Shown: positions 34,201 through 46,200, numbered from the stretch's first letter. The stretch is DNA of 64,000 nucleotides from Nematostella vectensis (GCF_932526225.1 NC_064039.1:186001-250000), one strand, 5' to 3'. Notes: a model not told the origin generated them from the sequence alone. Made by a program: numbers and translations.

Positions 34201-36301
34201 CTTGAGGCCATCGTGAATCATCAATATTTTTATAATCGCTCGCCTCGTCTCACCTCCTTGCTTTTTGGCCTTCTTTTCTACTTGGTTTTTACCTAGAAAA
34301 CAATGATTCATTAGCAGAAGGCTGGATATTTCCCGGGGTACGCAAATCGAAGGTGGGAGCAAGACATGTTTGTTCCCCTGTGCTTGAGTTACGATGCGAA
34401 TAGAGGGATACCTTTGTACTTCTTATATTTCATGTCATAAATTTCGTCATGGTATATTAATGTGATGTACACTTTTGTACGCTTACAAGCATGGAGACTT
34501 TAAGTCTGCTGCTAATCAAAAGTGAGCAAGGAATAAGGAAAAGGGGTGAACTTTCTCCCATCTTTTTCGCCGACATTTACTTTTTGTGAAGTGGAAAAGG
34601 ATAGACTATAGTGCTTGACAATGCTCCGCGCTGTTGGCATTTAGCATTAAGATGATATTTACCCATAAGTATACGATGCTCTGCGCTGTTGGCATTTAGC
34701 ATTAAGATGATATTTACCCATAAGTATACAAAGATGCCCAATGATTGCGCACAATAAACAAGTAAAATGGCAACATGATAAGCAGGGAAATAACAACACT
34801 TACTTATATGTCTTGTGTATGCTGCAAATGATCGAAAAACAAGGATTTTAGAAGAATAGGTATTCAAAAAGAGTCATAAAACATTACACTATCTATTAAG
34901 ATACAGAGCGGGCCAGCAACCGAGTCCTTGGCTTGTACCGACAAAGGCCTCCCGATACATTTTTGCGTATACCTTCCGCTAGCAGGCTCCTCTTCCTGCC
35001 CGCGGGCTTAGGTGGCTTTGGTGGCTTAGGAGCTTCCGGTATATCGTAATCCACATCAACAGGATCCACTTCCGGTAAGTCTGCGGGGCCTGGGACCCGA
35101 GGGATTTCATGCCAGTAGTCTAGCACTTTTGGCTCCGGGAACCACGCCTTCCCATTGCAGGTCAACCCACAGGGATACTCAGGCGTATCCGGGGTGTCCG
35201 GCACCATGGGGACACTATCCGAGGTTACCGGGGTCTCGGGGGTTACTGGGGAGACCGGAGTGCTAGGTGTTCCGGGTGTCAAGGGTGTGTTAGGGGTCTT
35301 AGGTGTTTGGGGTGTCTTGGATGTTATTGGTGTTTCGGGTGTTTCGAGAGAAGGCGGTGTTCCTGGAGTATCGGGCACTGGGGGCTGGATCTGCGCATGC
35401 GCGGTTTCTATGGTTATCCAAAGGATTTTGATCACGCATGCGTGACACTTTTGAGTTTGCACATTTCGAAGGTGTACATATTTTTCTTCTTTTAGTTTAT
35501 TTCTCGTTTCTTTTCACTCTTTCTTTTTCTATTTTTTTTTTAACTATTAAGATCTTTAAGCATGTGCATAGTTTATAATTTATCAACTCAGGCCTACTGC
35601 CTTGGTGGTACCGTCCCCTTGGTACCTCCCCCTTAGTAATGTCCCCTTGCGGTACCGTCCCCTTGGTACCTCCCCCTTAGTAATGTCCCCTTGCGGCACC
35701 GTCCCCTTGGTACCGTCCTCTTGGTAATGTTCCCTTGGTACCGTCCCCTTGTTACCGTCCCATGGGTACCGTCCCCTGGGTACCGTCCCCTGGGTACCGT
35801 CCTCTGGGTACCGTCCCCAGGGTACCGTCCCATGGGTACCGTCCCATGCGTACCGTTCCATGGGTACCGTCCCATTGGTACCGTCCCCTTGTTACTGTCC
35901 CCTTGGTACCGCCCCCTGGGTACCGTCCCATGGGTACCGTCCCCTTGGTACCGTCCTCTTGTTACCGTCCCCTGGGTACCGTCCCCTTGGTACCGTCCTC
36001 TTGTTACCGTCCCATGGGTACCGTCTCCTGGGTACCGTCCCATGGGTACCGTCTCCTGGGTACCGTTCCCTGGGTACCGTCCCCTGGGTACCGTCCCATG
36101 GGTACCGTCTCCTGGGTACCGTCCCATGGGTACCGTCTCCTGGGTACAGTCCTCTGGGTGGCTAAGGCCAAATGGGCGGAAGCCACCGAATTCCAGGGTA
36201 AGCCCAAACATGCTGACAAAATGCTTTCTTTGTCTTGTTGTTGTCTTACCTTGTGAAAGAACTGTTAGGACAAGGAGAGCAACCAGTGATCTCCAATACA
36301 T
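31066..36301 (-). CDS. Secreted Thr-Pro / Gly-Met-rich protein, nine exons, family not recognised
   Basis: Minus-strand exons 36250-36301, 34973-35407, 34804-34821, 34254-34292, 33696-33752, 33367-33396, 32873-33151, 31799-32098 and 31066-31247 all join in phase 1 and total 1392 nt, 463 residues plus stop. The order is: signal peptide (MYWRSLVALLVLTVLSQ); Thr-Pro-rich stretch about 30-93 (TPGTPSTPVSPVTPETP); a compact segment with the only visible mature cysteines (CGLTCNGKAWFPEPK, 97-111, then LDYWHEIP); acidic and Pro-Lys stretch ending GRKRS, a possible furin-like site at 154-158; short hydrophilic exons; a Gly-Met-rich region from about 211 to 445, in which one exon has about 29 Met in about 99 residues; and a basic tail (KRQKLSKIHKVKNNKH). 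It looks extracellular and structural or material-forming. The function is unknown. A second in-frame ATG lies 27 bp upstream of the chosen start. Confidence 0.8.
31799..32098 (-). CDS. Gly-Met gene exon 8, MGGGM repeats
   Basis: Acceptor TTCTTTGCAG, donor GTAAGAC. About 99 codons, almost all Gly and Met in MGGGM, SMGG and MGGMM blocks, ending GFNGMEEGGKE. The antisense frames are proline-rich shadows. Confidence 0.85.
32873..33151 (-). CDS. Gly-Met gene exon 7
   Basis: Acceptor CAATTTTCAG, donor GTTTGT. It encodes MNGPMGGMGEMEGMGGGSQP through FEGMNGMAPGLPP to LMQKQFIEGGEG. Less regular than exon 8. Confidence 0.82.
33367..33396 (-). CDS. Gly-Met gene exon 6 (30 nt)
   Basis: Acceptor TGTTAG, donor GTATGT. 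It encodes PGAMEGGFG between split codons. Phase fits both neighbours. Confidence 0.7.
33696..33752 (-). CDS. Gly-Met gene exon 5 (57 nt)
   Basis: Acceptor CTTTACAAAACAG, donor GTTGTG. It encodes SSDGASKANKKAEDEFPE. Confidence 0.7.
34254..34292 (-). CDS. Gly-Met gene exon 4 (39 nt)
   Basis: Acceptor TTGTTTTCTAG, donor GTGAGA. It encodes KNQVEKKAKKQG between split codons. Confidence 0.68.
34621..34731. repeat. 55-bp direct duplication in an intron
   Basis: Two near-identical copies starting ATGCTCYGCGCTGTTGGCAT, with ACCCATAAGTATAC at the end, between exons 3 and 4 of the Gly-Met gene. Confidence 0.9.
34804..34821 (-). CDS. Gly-Met gene exon 3, 18-nt microexon (candidate)
   Basis: Acceptor CATTTGCAG, donor GTAAGT. 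It encodes YTRHI between split codons. It is supported only by splice sites and exact phase fit with exons 2 and 4; without it exons 2 and 4 also join in phase. Confidence 0.5.
   Translation of the reverse strand, partial: HTQDI
34973..35407 (-). CDS. Gly-Met gene exon 2, Thr-Pro repeats and CxxxC segment
   Basis: Acceptor TAACCATAG, donor GTATAC. It encodes TAHAQIQPPVPDTPGTPP, repeated xTPx blocks, the CGLTCNGKAWFPEP segment, and PKPPKPPKPAGRKRSLLAE. Confidence 0.8.
35393..35402. promoter_or_regulatory. NRF1-like palindrome GCGCATGCGC
   Basis: A perfect match to the NRF1 core, but it lies inside coding exon 2 of the Gly-Met gene (codons for AHAQ), so regulatory use is only a possibility. 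Confidence 0.25.
35605..36160. repeat. 14-bp minisatellite with GGTACC core, about 39 copies
   Basis: Unit GGTACCGTCCCCTG with variants (CCTTG, CATGG, CTCTTG) filling most of intron 1 of the Gly-Met gene. Every unit holds the palindrome GGTACC. Long apparent frames on both strands (GTVPRGRYPGD-type repeats) are artefacts of the repeat. Confidence 0.92.
36250..36301 (-). CDS. Gly-Met gene exon 1, signal peptide
   Basis: ATG at 36299-36301, donor GTAAGA after TCACAAG. It encodes MYWRSLVALLVLTVLSQ, a classic signal peptide with a short n-region and Leu/Val core. TTTGTAG just upstream could be an acceptor of a 5' UTR intron. Confidence 0.78.
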
Positions 36302-37519
36302 GATGGCTACAAAGACAACGAGAAACATGTCAGCATAGCATTATTTGTCTTCCACGATACAGACAGAATAGAAATTAAACTTTCTTTTGCTTGAATCGCA
36401 TGCTCCTGTTAATACTAGAATATGAAGAATTTGTAGTCTACCAAACTAGATTAAAGTGCAGAGGATTCGCCTACTCTTTTACATTTTATATTTCGTTTTT
36501 AACCTACATGAAATGAACACAAAATTTCAAGGAGTCATTGGAAATCAAGTATCCAAAGAAAATAGCCATTAGGACGAATTATTTGAACATTCAATTCACT
36601 ATATTATGACTAGGAGAACAATTCATTTTTGTTTTGGTTTTACATAAAAAAAAATTACAATGGAGAATCACCTCTTCTTGTCCCTATCAACAATGTCCGC
36701 GATAAATATATCACAAAACGTTAAATTTCGATTCCTACTTTTAGAAAGCAGACAAAATAAGAAAATTATTTAAGAAAGTATTTACAAAAGCCCATTTAAA
36801 CAGCATAACCGTTAGACTAAACAAGCGGAGCCAAGTAAGTGCCATACACGAAGTTTCAGGGTTTTACCTTTTTTGATAATTTCCTGAGTTAAGAGAACTT
36901 GTCGGCTTTTCTTGATTATTGTCGTTACTAGAATGAAAGTCTTTGGTCGCCAAGAAGAAAACAATTAATATTTATCATTAAATGCGATCATGATGTCTCC
37001 AACAAGCAGTGACGTAATTATTCTTGACCTCTCTGCTTCACCGAGTTGAACTCGAAAAGTTTACCCCAGAGATAGCTACAACTAAATACTGACAGCTGGA
37101 AAAATAACATGGATTAATCCTGTAATGATACATTAATGGTAGATGTAACTAATAAAAGGAAATACAGTTTCTTTTTACATTTTTTTGCAAAAGGGAATGA
37201 ATCATTTATTGTACACCGTCTCTATTGAGCACAGGTTTCGTATTCAGGTGCTCTAGTGATTAACAGGTGTTTGACTCTGGCCGAGTCGCCCTGAGACCGG
37301 GCACCCAAACACCAGAAGTTGGTCACAGATCAATTTACACAAGTACCACGTTCCATTTCTATCCTTTACCCAGCGGAACAATTAGTTAAAGTGCTTTTCC
37401 TTTAAAATAACCATTAAATTTTCATCCCCGCAGTGTGATTGTTTCTCGAGGATGGAAAAGAAAGCAAAGAAACAGATGGAACAAGGATTGACCATATTTG
37501 GACTGCCTAGTTACGGCAC
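36302..37519. other. Upstream region of the Gly-Met gene
   Basis: AT-rich, no coding frame or TATA box singled out. The promoter is expected in its left part. Confidence 0.35.
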
Positions 37520-37559
37520 ACTGATTCTTGATTTTAGCCACTAAAATACACGGATACGC

Positions 37560-37865
37560 AGGCATTTCAAAAATCATACACGGACGCGCCAACATGGACA
37601 CGAACGCACGGCACAAACATGCACGGACACGCAGGCATGGCACAAACACACACGGACACGCACGCATACCACAAACATATACGGACACGCACGCACGGCA
37701 CAAATATACACGGACACGCACGCACGGCACAAATATACACGGACACGCACGCACGGCACAAATATACACGGACACGCACTCATACCACAAACATACACGG
37801 ACACGCACGCACGGCACAAACATACACGGACACGCACTCTTGGCATAAACATACACGGATGTATT
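37560..37865. repeat. 29-bp minisatellite, about ten copies
   Basis: Unit ACACGCACGCACGGCACAAA then TATACACGG, period 29. Frames on both strands are repeat shadows. Confidence 0.9.
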
Positions 37866-39457
37866 CGGAATTATGACGCTCGTAAGCACGTCAGGCTACA
37901 TATAGAGCAAGGACCTTTGAAGGCTATTGAATAAGATATCAATAAGGTATTTTAGGCCATGCCAATAATTAAAAACACTAAAGAATTCTTGAACTACACA
38001 CAACCAAGACTTGATGATATAGATGGAAACAAGCTCGCCTGTAGTAATAGCTTTGGTTCTAGCGTGTGCAATCCTCTTGTGATGGTTGGATGTATCGGAT
38101 GCTGTTTAAAAAGAGGGCCCCCTTCAAAGATGTCTGCAAACGTCGGGGGACGAATGGAGCTTTAGGGTTGAGCAGCGTAAGGTTTGTCTTGAGTCGCCAT
38201 GTCAAACGGCATCCGAGTTTCTTCCGAGGACAGACACCACAGTGTGTGAGCCGAACATGGCAGCCAGACATAACTCAGACAATTCATACTGTTAAAACAG
38301 TATGAAGGGCATCGAGGACTGGGCCAAGGATGACCTTACATGGGTTAGGATCACACCTTGAAGTCATCATGAAGGATGGAAAAAAAAAAACAGCAAAAAA
38401 AAAAAAAATTAGTTGTCTGTCGGTTAAGACAATGATACGCACCCGGATCCAAACTCAGGTCGTATTCATTTCGTATTTCTCGACATCCAACTAATTTTAT
38501 GAAGTATCGATGTATTAATTAAGAGATCTTAATTTTCGTTAGGCTATCAGAGCCACTGATAACACTGATTTTAGCGGCCAAATTTTCCCGGTAACTACAA
38601 TTATAGTAAACAGGTCTTAAAATAGCAAGCGGCGCTTTGCTCCGTATCCATATTGACAACACTGCTGGGCCAACCTAACAGGGCCGGCAACGCAGTGCAG
38701 TTTGTAAATCACATTGTATCGTGCAGCAATGTGCTTCATCCTTACCTTTTTTTTTTTGTCTTTTGTAATCGACGAGTGATCAACCGAGCGATCATCGTGG
38801 GATCAACCGAGCTATCGACGAGGGATCAACCGTGCGATAAGGAATGATCAACCGAACTACGACCGAGTGATCAACCGAATCAACGTAAGGCTGCGCTCAC
38901 AGCAAATCCTTGGAAAACGCAATGCTTTGCTTCTGTTACCTATTAGACATACACATTTTTTTATTGTTTTCTTATTTTTATTCCTCAACTAATCTGAAAT
39001 GAGGGTAAAAATCCCCATTTATTTTTTTCAAGGTAACAGCGTGTGATACATAAAATGCCACGCACCAATAAAAGTAAGAAAAGGAGCACATTATCCTGTT
39101 TTGCACGCACAATTGACTATTTCAAAGCAAAAAAACCCTCACCAAATTATAAACATAAACTGTTATTCATAGCAAACAGAAATAGCTAATTTTTGTTGTA
39201 TTGCTTAGGAAAAAAATAATGGGTCTTTTATGCTGTATACTCCAATCTGAATTTGTTATGTAAGTTTAAATGAATCACAAAGGAATTGTCAAGTAAATAA
39301 ACAGAAATAAAACGGTGAGAGATTTTCATTAATCATTGTTTATCAAAACAATTGTCTCTAGTAATTGCTTTTTCAGCAATGCGTAAACCGGTAGTCACCT
39401 TTAGCTATAAATAATACTCGTCCAAGAAATACATAAAAAAGGGAAAACTCATATAGA
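37866..39457. other. No gene recognised
   Basis: AT-rich sequence with A-runs near 38380-38410. A degenerate repeat (GGGATCAACCGAGCGATC-type, about 25-30 bp) occurs at about 38775-38885. Confidence 0.4.
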
Positions 39458-39463
39458 TTTATT
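39458..39463 (-). terminator. Poly(A) signal AATAAA for the small membrane-protein gene
   Basis: TTTATT on the plus strand, that is AATAAA on the minus strand, about 207 bp after the stop codon at 39670. Confidence 0.5.
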
Positions 39464-39669
39464 GGGAACAACAACAACAACAACAAAAAAACCCGGAAAG
39501 AATTCAATTTCGTACAGCGCCAGTCAAACAAAGAGATAGCTAGTGATAGCGAGAGATAGCTAGTGATAGCAAAGGACGGTTACAGGGCGAATACCCACGC
39601 AGCTCGTTCTGTTATTCATGGCAGCGGTTCCTTCTAGCTTCGCATGTTTAAATGGAAATATCCCTAAGG

Positions 39670-39888
39670 TCAAACCCTCTGTGGTCCTTCCGCTAGGGCA
39701 GTCGTAGATGTCGTACTTTTCTTTTGGCTCGGTTCGGGTTGCGCCTGTCGCCACGAAGTTAAGTCTTGCCCCTCCAAGTGCTTTTTGCCCGCTTTACAGC
39801 AATAAGCGCAAGCGATGACGATCAAGATCAAGATGACAATCAACAGGATGATGGCGATGATCATCGGGACATGCATTTCGTCCGCCAT
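39670..39888 (-). CDS. Small single-pass membrane protein, 72 residues
   Basis: ATG 39888 in a good context (AAACATGGCGG), stop at 39670. The order is a short acidic N-terminus (MADEMHVP), a hydrophobic segment of about 20 residues (MIIAIILLIVILILIVIACA), a juxtamembrane YCCKAGKK with two Cys suitable for palmitoylation, then a hydrophilic Ser/Thr/Gln-rich tail. It has no signal peptide other than the membrane segment itself, so a type III topology or tail-in-cytosol arrangement is likely. I do not recognise the family. A poly(A) signal follows. It is probably a real single-exon gene or the last coding exon of one. Confidence 0.6.
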   Translation of the reverse strand: MADEMHVPMIIAIILLIVILILIVIACAYCCKAGKKHLEGQDLTSWRQAQPEPSQKKSTTSTTALAEGPQRV

Positions 39889-41847
39889 GTTTGGCTCGCT
39901 CTCCCCGCTTGTGATGGCACTCCGATATCGACAAGTACGTCACAGAAGCGCCTCTGTTCACGGGCAAAAATAGCAGCCATTAGAAGTTTTGCGAAAATAA
40001 TATGGTAAATTCTCGAAATACTAAACATCTACTGAAAAGATATACTTTTCCTCAATTGATAATGTTCACAGATAATACATAGATAAAGTTTTATAACCCT
40101 AAATGAGTAGTTAGTAAAATGCATTCATTTAGATTTCTAGTTCGCTCTGTGTTACCTTGTTTTTTGCCGACTTTCTGTTCTCGATTGGCGAGACAATACT
40201 GCAAGGGGAATAGAGGAGCAAATGGGTTTCTACTTGATATAGTCAATGTCTTCGCCGTATATTGTATGGCTTGGGTATCGTGTTTTAAGTCCCCAGCTAC
40301 GTTCTCATTCAAAATTAATGCCTGTTTTAATGAATTCTACAATAATTGGCGAACGATAGCGGTCCAAGTCCAGCAGGAACACAAGACACTTTGCTTTCAT
40401 TGAATAATCACAACTCCTAAATCGCCAATGTGAGGGCATGAGAAGCCGCCAGCAGGCAAGTAGAGAGTTTTTAATAAGTACCTGGTGGTAAAAACAAACA
40501 CAGTGCGAACTAAGGGCCGATTGTATTAGCAGTCATAACCACTGTAAAGAAGACACCATAGATCACATACTATAATTGTTGGGGTGATTAATTGAATTAG
40601 CAAAAACACTCCAACGTTTGCTTACAAGGTGTTAGATCATACGTTTTTCTCACCTATAGTTTTTACAGCTTGGTTTATGCAACACGACGTTGAAGACTTA
40701 ATTTACGCTACATTTGTGTATTATTAAGGTAAATCTGATAAAGAAAACAGCTTACAATAATGACTGTAATTCGAATTTGCTCCAGAGAGCTGGCGTGACA
40801 TCCACACGAGAGCCAGTAAGGTCTAGCAGTTGCTTGACTGATTATATTCCTTCCGCAATTCCTCTCGGAGCAGTGACAAATGTGCTAAACACCGGCCCTG
40901 TCTACGTCTGTATCGGCATGCGTTCGTAACAAATCTGTTGTTTCAACTTGATAATACAGATTATAGATAGCGATAATATGTTATGGGTTCGATAGATTTT
41001 TGTGTCTCGACAAAAACAAAGCGCTTGTATGTTGTGTTATTTTTGACATCTTCAAGTGGCACATAAAACATTCATTTCGCGTTGTTTTTTTTTTAGCGCT
41101 TATGTCTTTCGTCGCTCAAAGACAGAAGAGCAGTTTGAGTAGCATTACCTGAGGATCAGAGCGCGAACACATGGCAATGATACAAAAACTTCAACAATCG
41201 TTCTTCTTGGTCTTATCTGTCCCTACACAGACGGTAGAGGCACACAACAGACGTCTCTCTCTTTTAAACACAGAGCGCACGCGAATAACAAGGTGATAAC
41301 TGCAGCCTGATAACTACCGCCTGAGGCCCGTCCACTTTGGGTGCCAGTTAACTAGCATGTCACAATATTGCGTACTTCTCACCAGTAAAATACGATGGCT
41401 GAATGGCACCGGCAGGCGGTGAAGACAAACAAGAGGATGAGAAATTCTTAATTGTTATGCTTAACGTGCATGCTTCACGGGAACATACTAGCCTGTGTTT
41501 TTTTATATTATCGGACTTAGAAGTTACAGTTGGTTTCTATTTGATATCAGATGCTGTACAACAATTTCAAAAACACTAATTTGGAAATGCACGGGATGGC
41601 CATTGAAAGCTGGTGATACAAATTGTGAAACCTTTCTGTGTCAATTAATAACTTACTGAAGTTGATCTCTGCCGTGGATAACGAGGTAAAAACGGTAAGA
41701 ACGAGGTAAAACGATGTTTTGGCGGCTCCATACACTCGTCTGATAGAATGCGAGAATGCAAGAAATATATGTATATTTAGTATAATATTTAGTATATGTA
41801 TATTTATGTATACTATCACGAATCTCGCAATTTGATTGGCTCCTGTA

Positions 41848-41877
41848 CTCACTATCTATTGAGCCATAGATAGTGAG
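41848..41877. repeat. Perfect hairpin, 12-bp stem
   Basis: CTCACTATCTAT, 6-base loop TGAGCC, then ATAGATAGTGAG. Confidence 0.85.
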
Positions 41878-42747
41878 AAGCGAAAAAGCCACTTGAAGCG
41901 GAAGTTTTTCAAGTAAATGCATTTTCCATCCTTACAAAAGGACCCTAAAAGTAACGAAGACTGCAGGGATTTGAAGCTAAAGTCTTCAATTTTTGTTTAT
42001 TTTCGCGCGCTGCAGACTCATAGAAAACTCGAACTCGTAGTCTAATTGTTAAATATATATTTTTTTCAAATTATTCGACTGCCTCGAAATCAGCGCGAAA
42101 GGTACATTTCACGGTAACTCGGAATTACTGTAATGCATATCGTTGTTTTCGACTCGATGAAAATCGTTTAAAATATTGGGATCGAAGATTTTTCTAGCGC
42201 ACTCCACTGCTGTTAAAAGTCCGTAGATCCAGCTTGTGTGACAATAATGTTGTTTTGTTTGTGCTTTGAATATTCAAAACTCTCAAATTTGTTTAAAATA
42301 CAATTTAAAATACAAATTCCCTGTATCATTTGATACTTTAGGAATAGAAGTAAGCTGTTTTAATTGTAAAATGAATTGAAATTCATCCAAGTGGATTCAA
42401 TTCACTACTAGATGAGAACCTGATCTGGTTGTTTACCGTAAATGGTCTAAAAAACGCCATCTATCCAATCAACCCATTTCGGCCGCAAACAGCCTCGTGC
42501 TTTCATCTCTCTCGGTGTTTGGAATCCCTGATGAAACACTCGCACTCGTTTTTCATATTTTACATAAAAAAAGTCGAATTGCTAAATGAACTCTATAGAT
42601 ACCTTGCAATAGCATACTGACATAGACATCCTCTGAAAAAAAGGCCTTCTTGCGTGCGTAAAGCAAATAATTGAGGTCCAAAAGTTCAACATATTTGTAA
42701 ACATCGTGAGTGAATCTCGCTACTCGGCCCTAGACATGGGTTGTGAT

Positions 42748-42757
42748 GCGCATGCGC
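42748..42757. promoter_or_regulatory. NRF1-like palindrome GCGCATGCGC
   Basis: A perfect palindromic NRF1 core in non-coding sequence. No gene start is recognised next to it. Confidence 0.3.
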
Positions 42758-42978
42758 TTACAAAAAGTCACCCCCTGTTGGTTTTCTGGCTGTTTAACAT
42801 CACCATCCACAGGAAACCCGAAACACCATTGGAAACCCGTAAGGAACAGCAAAGGGCATGCGCATGAATTCATGAAAGATACGACAACGAGGTTGTTTTT
42901 CTACACTGTAATAGCAATTTGTTGCCGTTTTTCTACAACGATGAGTTTCAATATTTATATTCAGACAGTGAGTTTAAT

Positions 42979-43224
42979 TGTGTAGTTCCAGAAAATATCC
43001 ATACCTCCCTTTTGAGAGGGTCGGAGGTATGAGCCCCCACCCTTCTGGAATTTTCAACCCCCTGGAAAAAAATAAATACAGTAACTGTTAAGGAAATAGG
43101 ACATTTTACCCCCCCCCCCCCCCTCCGATCTGGAAGTTCCTGGGCGTTTAAACCCCCCACCCCCCACCCCGGAATTTCCAATCCCCTCAATGGGGGAGGT
43201 ATGGATATTTTCTGGAGCTACACA
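42979..43224. mobile_element. MITE with inverted ends of about 31 bp
   Basis: The left end TGTGTAGTTCCAGAAAATAT and right end (inverted) TGTGTAGCTCCAGAAAATAT continue as CCATACCTCCC on both sides, with one mismatch. The interior is C-rich with a run of about 16 C. Target duplication not resolved. Confidence 0.8.
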
Positions 43225-46200
43225 TTACGTAAGCTCACTTACTTTTAAGCTTACTTATTTTTTTACCTTCACAGTTGCTTCTGACAGTTTCGCTGATGTT
43301 CGTGAAGATTTTGTTCGCAATAACAATTCAGTTAAAACCTATTCGTATTTCCACAGTTTCCAAGTTCTAATTAAGACATTCTCTGAATTTGAACCAACAA
43401 TATTGTGAAATAATGTATTCCCAATTGATCGTCGCTTTCCTCTCGAATTGATCGTAAAAATTTTTTCTTTCACTTGAATTCTCCACAGACAGTAAGATAT
43501 GTTCACTAAAATACTTCTCTTGAATGAAGATACATTAGCAGGTAAATTTCTCGAGTAATTTGCCTTTATTCCCCGTATAAAGAGACGATTTGCTACCTTT
43601 TTTATTGCAAATAAAATTTCAGCAAACTTGAAATTTGTCGCGCGCGTTGCAAACATTATGGCGGGAAATTGTCATAACACAGGGAGTTTGAAGACGATTT
43701 TCTGTAAAGACAACTAATCCAAATGAAATAACATAAAAGAACGATGTTATTTTTTTTGTGAAGGTCGGTAAAATCGGCGTAAAAGTACTTTTAAAAGGTA
43801 ATTTTACAAATCGACTCGTTATTTCGAGCTTTGGAGTTGAGCACTCGTGGTTTGTGAATCCAGAAAGGGTTCCTTCTTTCACTTCAGAAGCATTAGTTCG
43901 GCCTGCGGTCTCGCTCTGTACAAAAAGACCGCTGGCTATTTCTCAGTACGGACCTCGCGCTCGGTTAATAGGGATAAAAGCAGTCGGGGACTCGAGTAAT
44001 TGCGCTATATTTGCAACCGTCTACTCAGCAAAGCAAAGGTACCTCAGGCTTTTGTATGCAATAAAAAATCGGCGTTTTACATTAAATAATTTCAAAACCA
44101 GAACAGTGAGCGCACTGAGCAACGAAGAAGCTAACACGATTTTCTGACCTCATTTTACTGACATTTAGAACCAAAATGGCTCACAGATCTAGCAGAGAAA
44201 GATACTGCTTGCTATGGATCTTGGCGATAAACAAGAACCTCATTGAATAAAAAGAAAGGGAGAGCGGGAGATACTACAAACTTGTCATTTGCATGCTTAG
44301 CGCACTGCTTATGACGAACTACCGTTTCCCTATCGATAAATTCACTCCTATATCTGCCGTGTTAATTCCTGTAAGAAGATGACAAGTTGTCGGTATACCT
44401 TAGCGGATTTCTGTCTAAAAAGTTGGAACGTCCACTCGAGCATCGTATCAGTTATTCCGTGCGCACTACGTCATATTGACATCACAGCAAATTTCCTTGT
44501 GTATTATTTCTGCCGTCACAAATTGAGCAAAGCACGAAAACAGCCGATATGACAAGCGACTAGAGCTCGCACAAGTCGCTGCTAAAACACAGAAAAAGCT
44601 CTCATTCAATCATGATACAAGCTGTGAGTGATTCGTGCTCTGTTCGATGGGCGAAGGTCAATCGCAAAGTCTACAAGTTCCAAAGCCTCGTATTCAAACA
44701 AGGTAAACGAATAACTAGTCGAATCTTCTAATCCCGATGGGGAATGGTAAAACATATCATAGAAATTTCTAAATTACCTTAACACACAAAGCGTTTGTTT
44801 CTTTCTTCAATAAAATGCAGTCCTTAAACTTTGAAAAAAGGAAAAATGGTATTAATGTTTAAAAAAGGCTATTGATTGAAAAAGGGGTCATAGCATTTAC
44901 AGCTTTAATCTAAAATGTGTCAACAAGGCAAGTGTGTCATGGAACTAAGTCATAATATGGGCAGCTATTGCTGTTAATAATGGAGAAGAAATAGAGAGGA
45001 ATCGGGCTGCGAGAGAATTAACATGAACAAAAGGTCACTTAGAGTAAGAGCGGAAAAATTGAGAAGCGGCTTTTGCTGCCGAAGGTGGCATCAAATGGGA
45101 AATTTCATGGAACAATAAAAGAGCAATTAGAATAGGGGAAACTCGCGTCGGTGTCTCTCCTTACGCTGTATTTCATTGAATTACTAAATATTAGACTGAA
45201 CTAAATGTAAAATCTTTGTTTAAACATACAGTAAACTTTTACTTGCATTTGAGAAAAAAAGAAAAGTGAACCTAAAAATGAAGGATCGCGAATCGCAGAA
45301 ATGTTAAATCTATAAAAAAAATGACAGTTTCGTAAACACAAATTGATTATTAGAGACACTGGATAGTTACTTCCCGTTCAGATGTATTTATTTTTCTGCA
45401 TTAACCAAAACTGGATAGATTTCTTTGGTTTCTTCTATACAACGCAAAGGTAATATAATTAAATTACTTAAACAAAAAGCTTTTCGTAATGGTGGTAAAA
45501 GTGTTTGCCATTCAAATAATATTGCGGGGAATATCTACTTCTTGAGTAGGATTTGCTTTCATCATCAGAAACAAAATATATAAACTCAAATGCGAGATCA
45601 GTCCAATACTTTAAAATAAGTAAAAAGCTGCTCGAAAACTGAAGTGTTTTGGAATAGAATCTGCTTATTTGGCATTCTATGATAGCTTCTTTGTTAGTCC
45701 TGAGTGACCGAAATAATATTGAACCTAACTTACTGTATAGCAGCTCATTTGGGAAATTTAAATTTACTGAAGCTAAACACTTGAAATAAGACAGGGAAGC
45801 GAGGTTTTAGGAACGTAGATGATTGCAAATCATATTATGAAACTGAGAATACCTGAGAATTGGAAAAACGAGGATTGCAAGGAATGCCTCTGATTTTTTT
45901 TCTTATTCAAATCGCTCTGATATTTAGGATATTTTTATTATTGGTGTTGCAAGTAGGGTACAAGGTAGACATCGAGAATTGTGATAATGCTGTTATCATA
46001 TATTTTATCGAACAGGGACAAAAGAGTGTTTTGACTGTGGCGAAACGCAACTTCTTTATTCAAAAGTATATATGAATTCCCATTAACTCTCGTCATATAG
46101 CCAGTTGCGTCTCTCTAAAAAAACATTGTTTTATTCTAAACAAATCTAGTACTTTAGAAAGGACTTATCATAATAATGCATGAGTTATGCCAAGACTACC

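Larger units (their letters stand above)
39889..42978. other. No gene recognised
   Basis: AT-rich sequence. Contents are short chance frames, a perfect 12-bp-stem hairpin at 41848-41877 and an NRF1-like site at 42748-42757. Confidence 0.4.

Noticed and set aside
35583-36338. Frames of 90-230 codons reading GTVPRGRYPGD or VPSPGYRPLG
   Set aside because: Products of the 14-bp intron array. Only the 52-nt signal-peptide exon at 36250-36301 within this stretch is supported.
37422-37889. Val/Cys-rich minus-strand frames of up to 155 codons
   Set aside because: Generated by the 29-bp repeat; the same motif occurs in three frames.
43758-44147. 129-codon open frame
   Set aside because: No recognisable motif, no splice context, opposite-strand frames of similar length.
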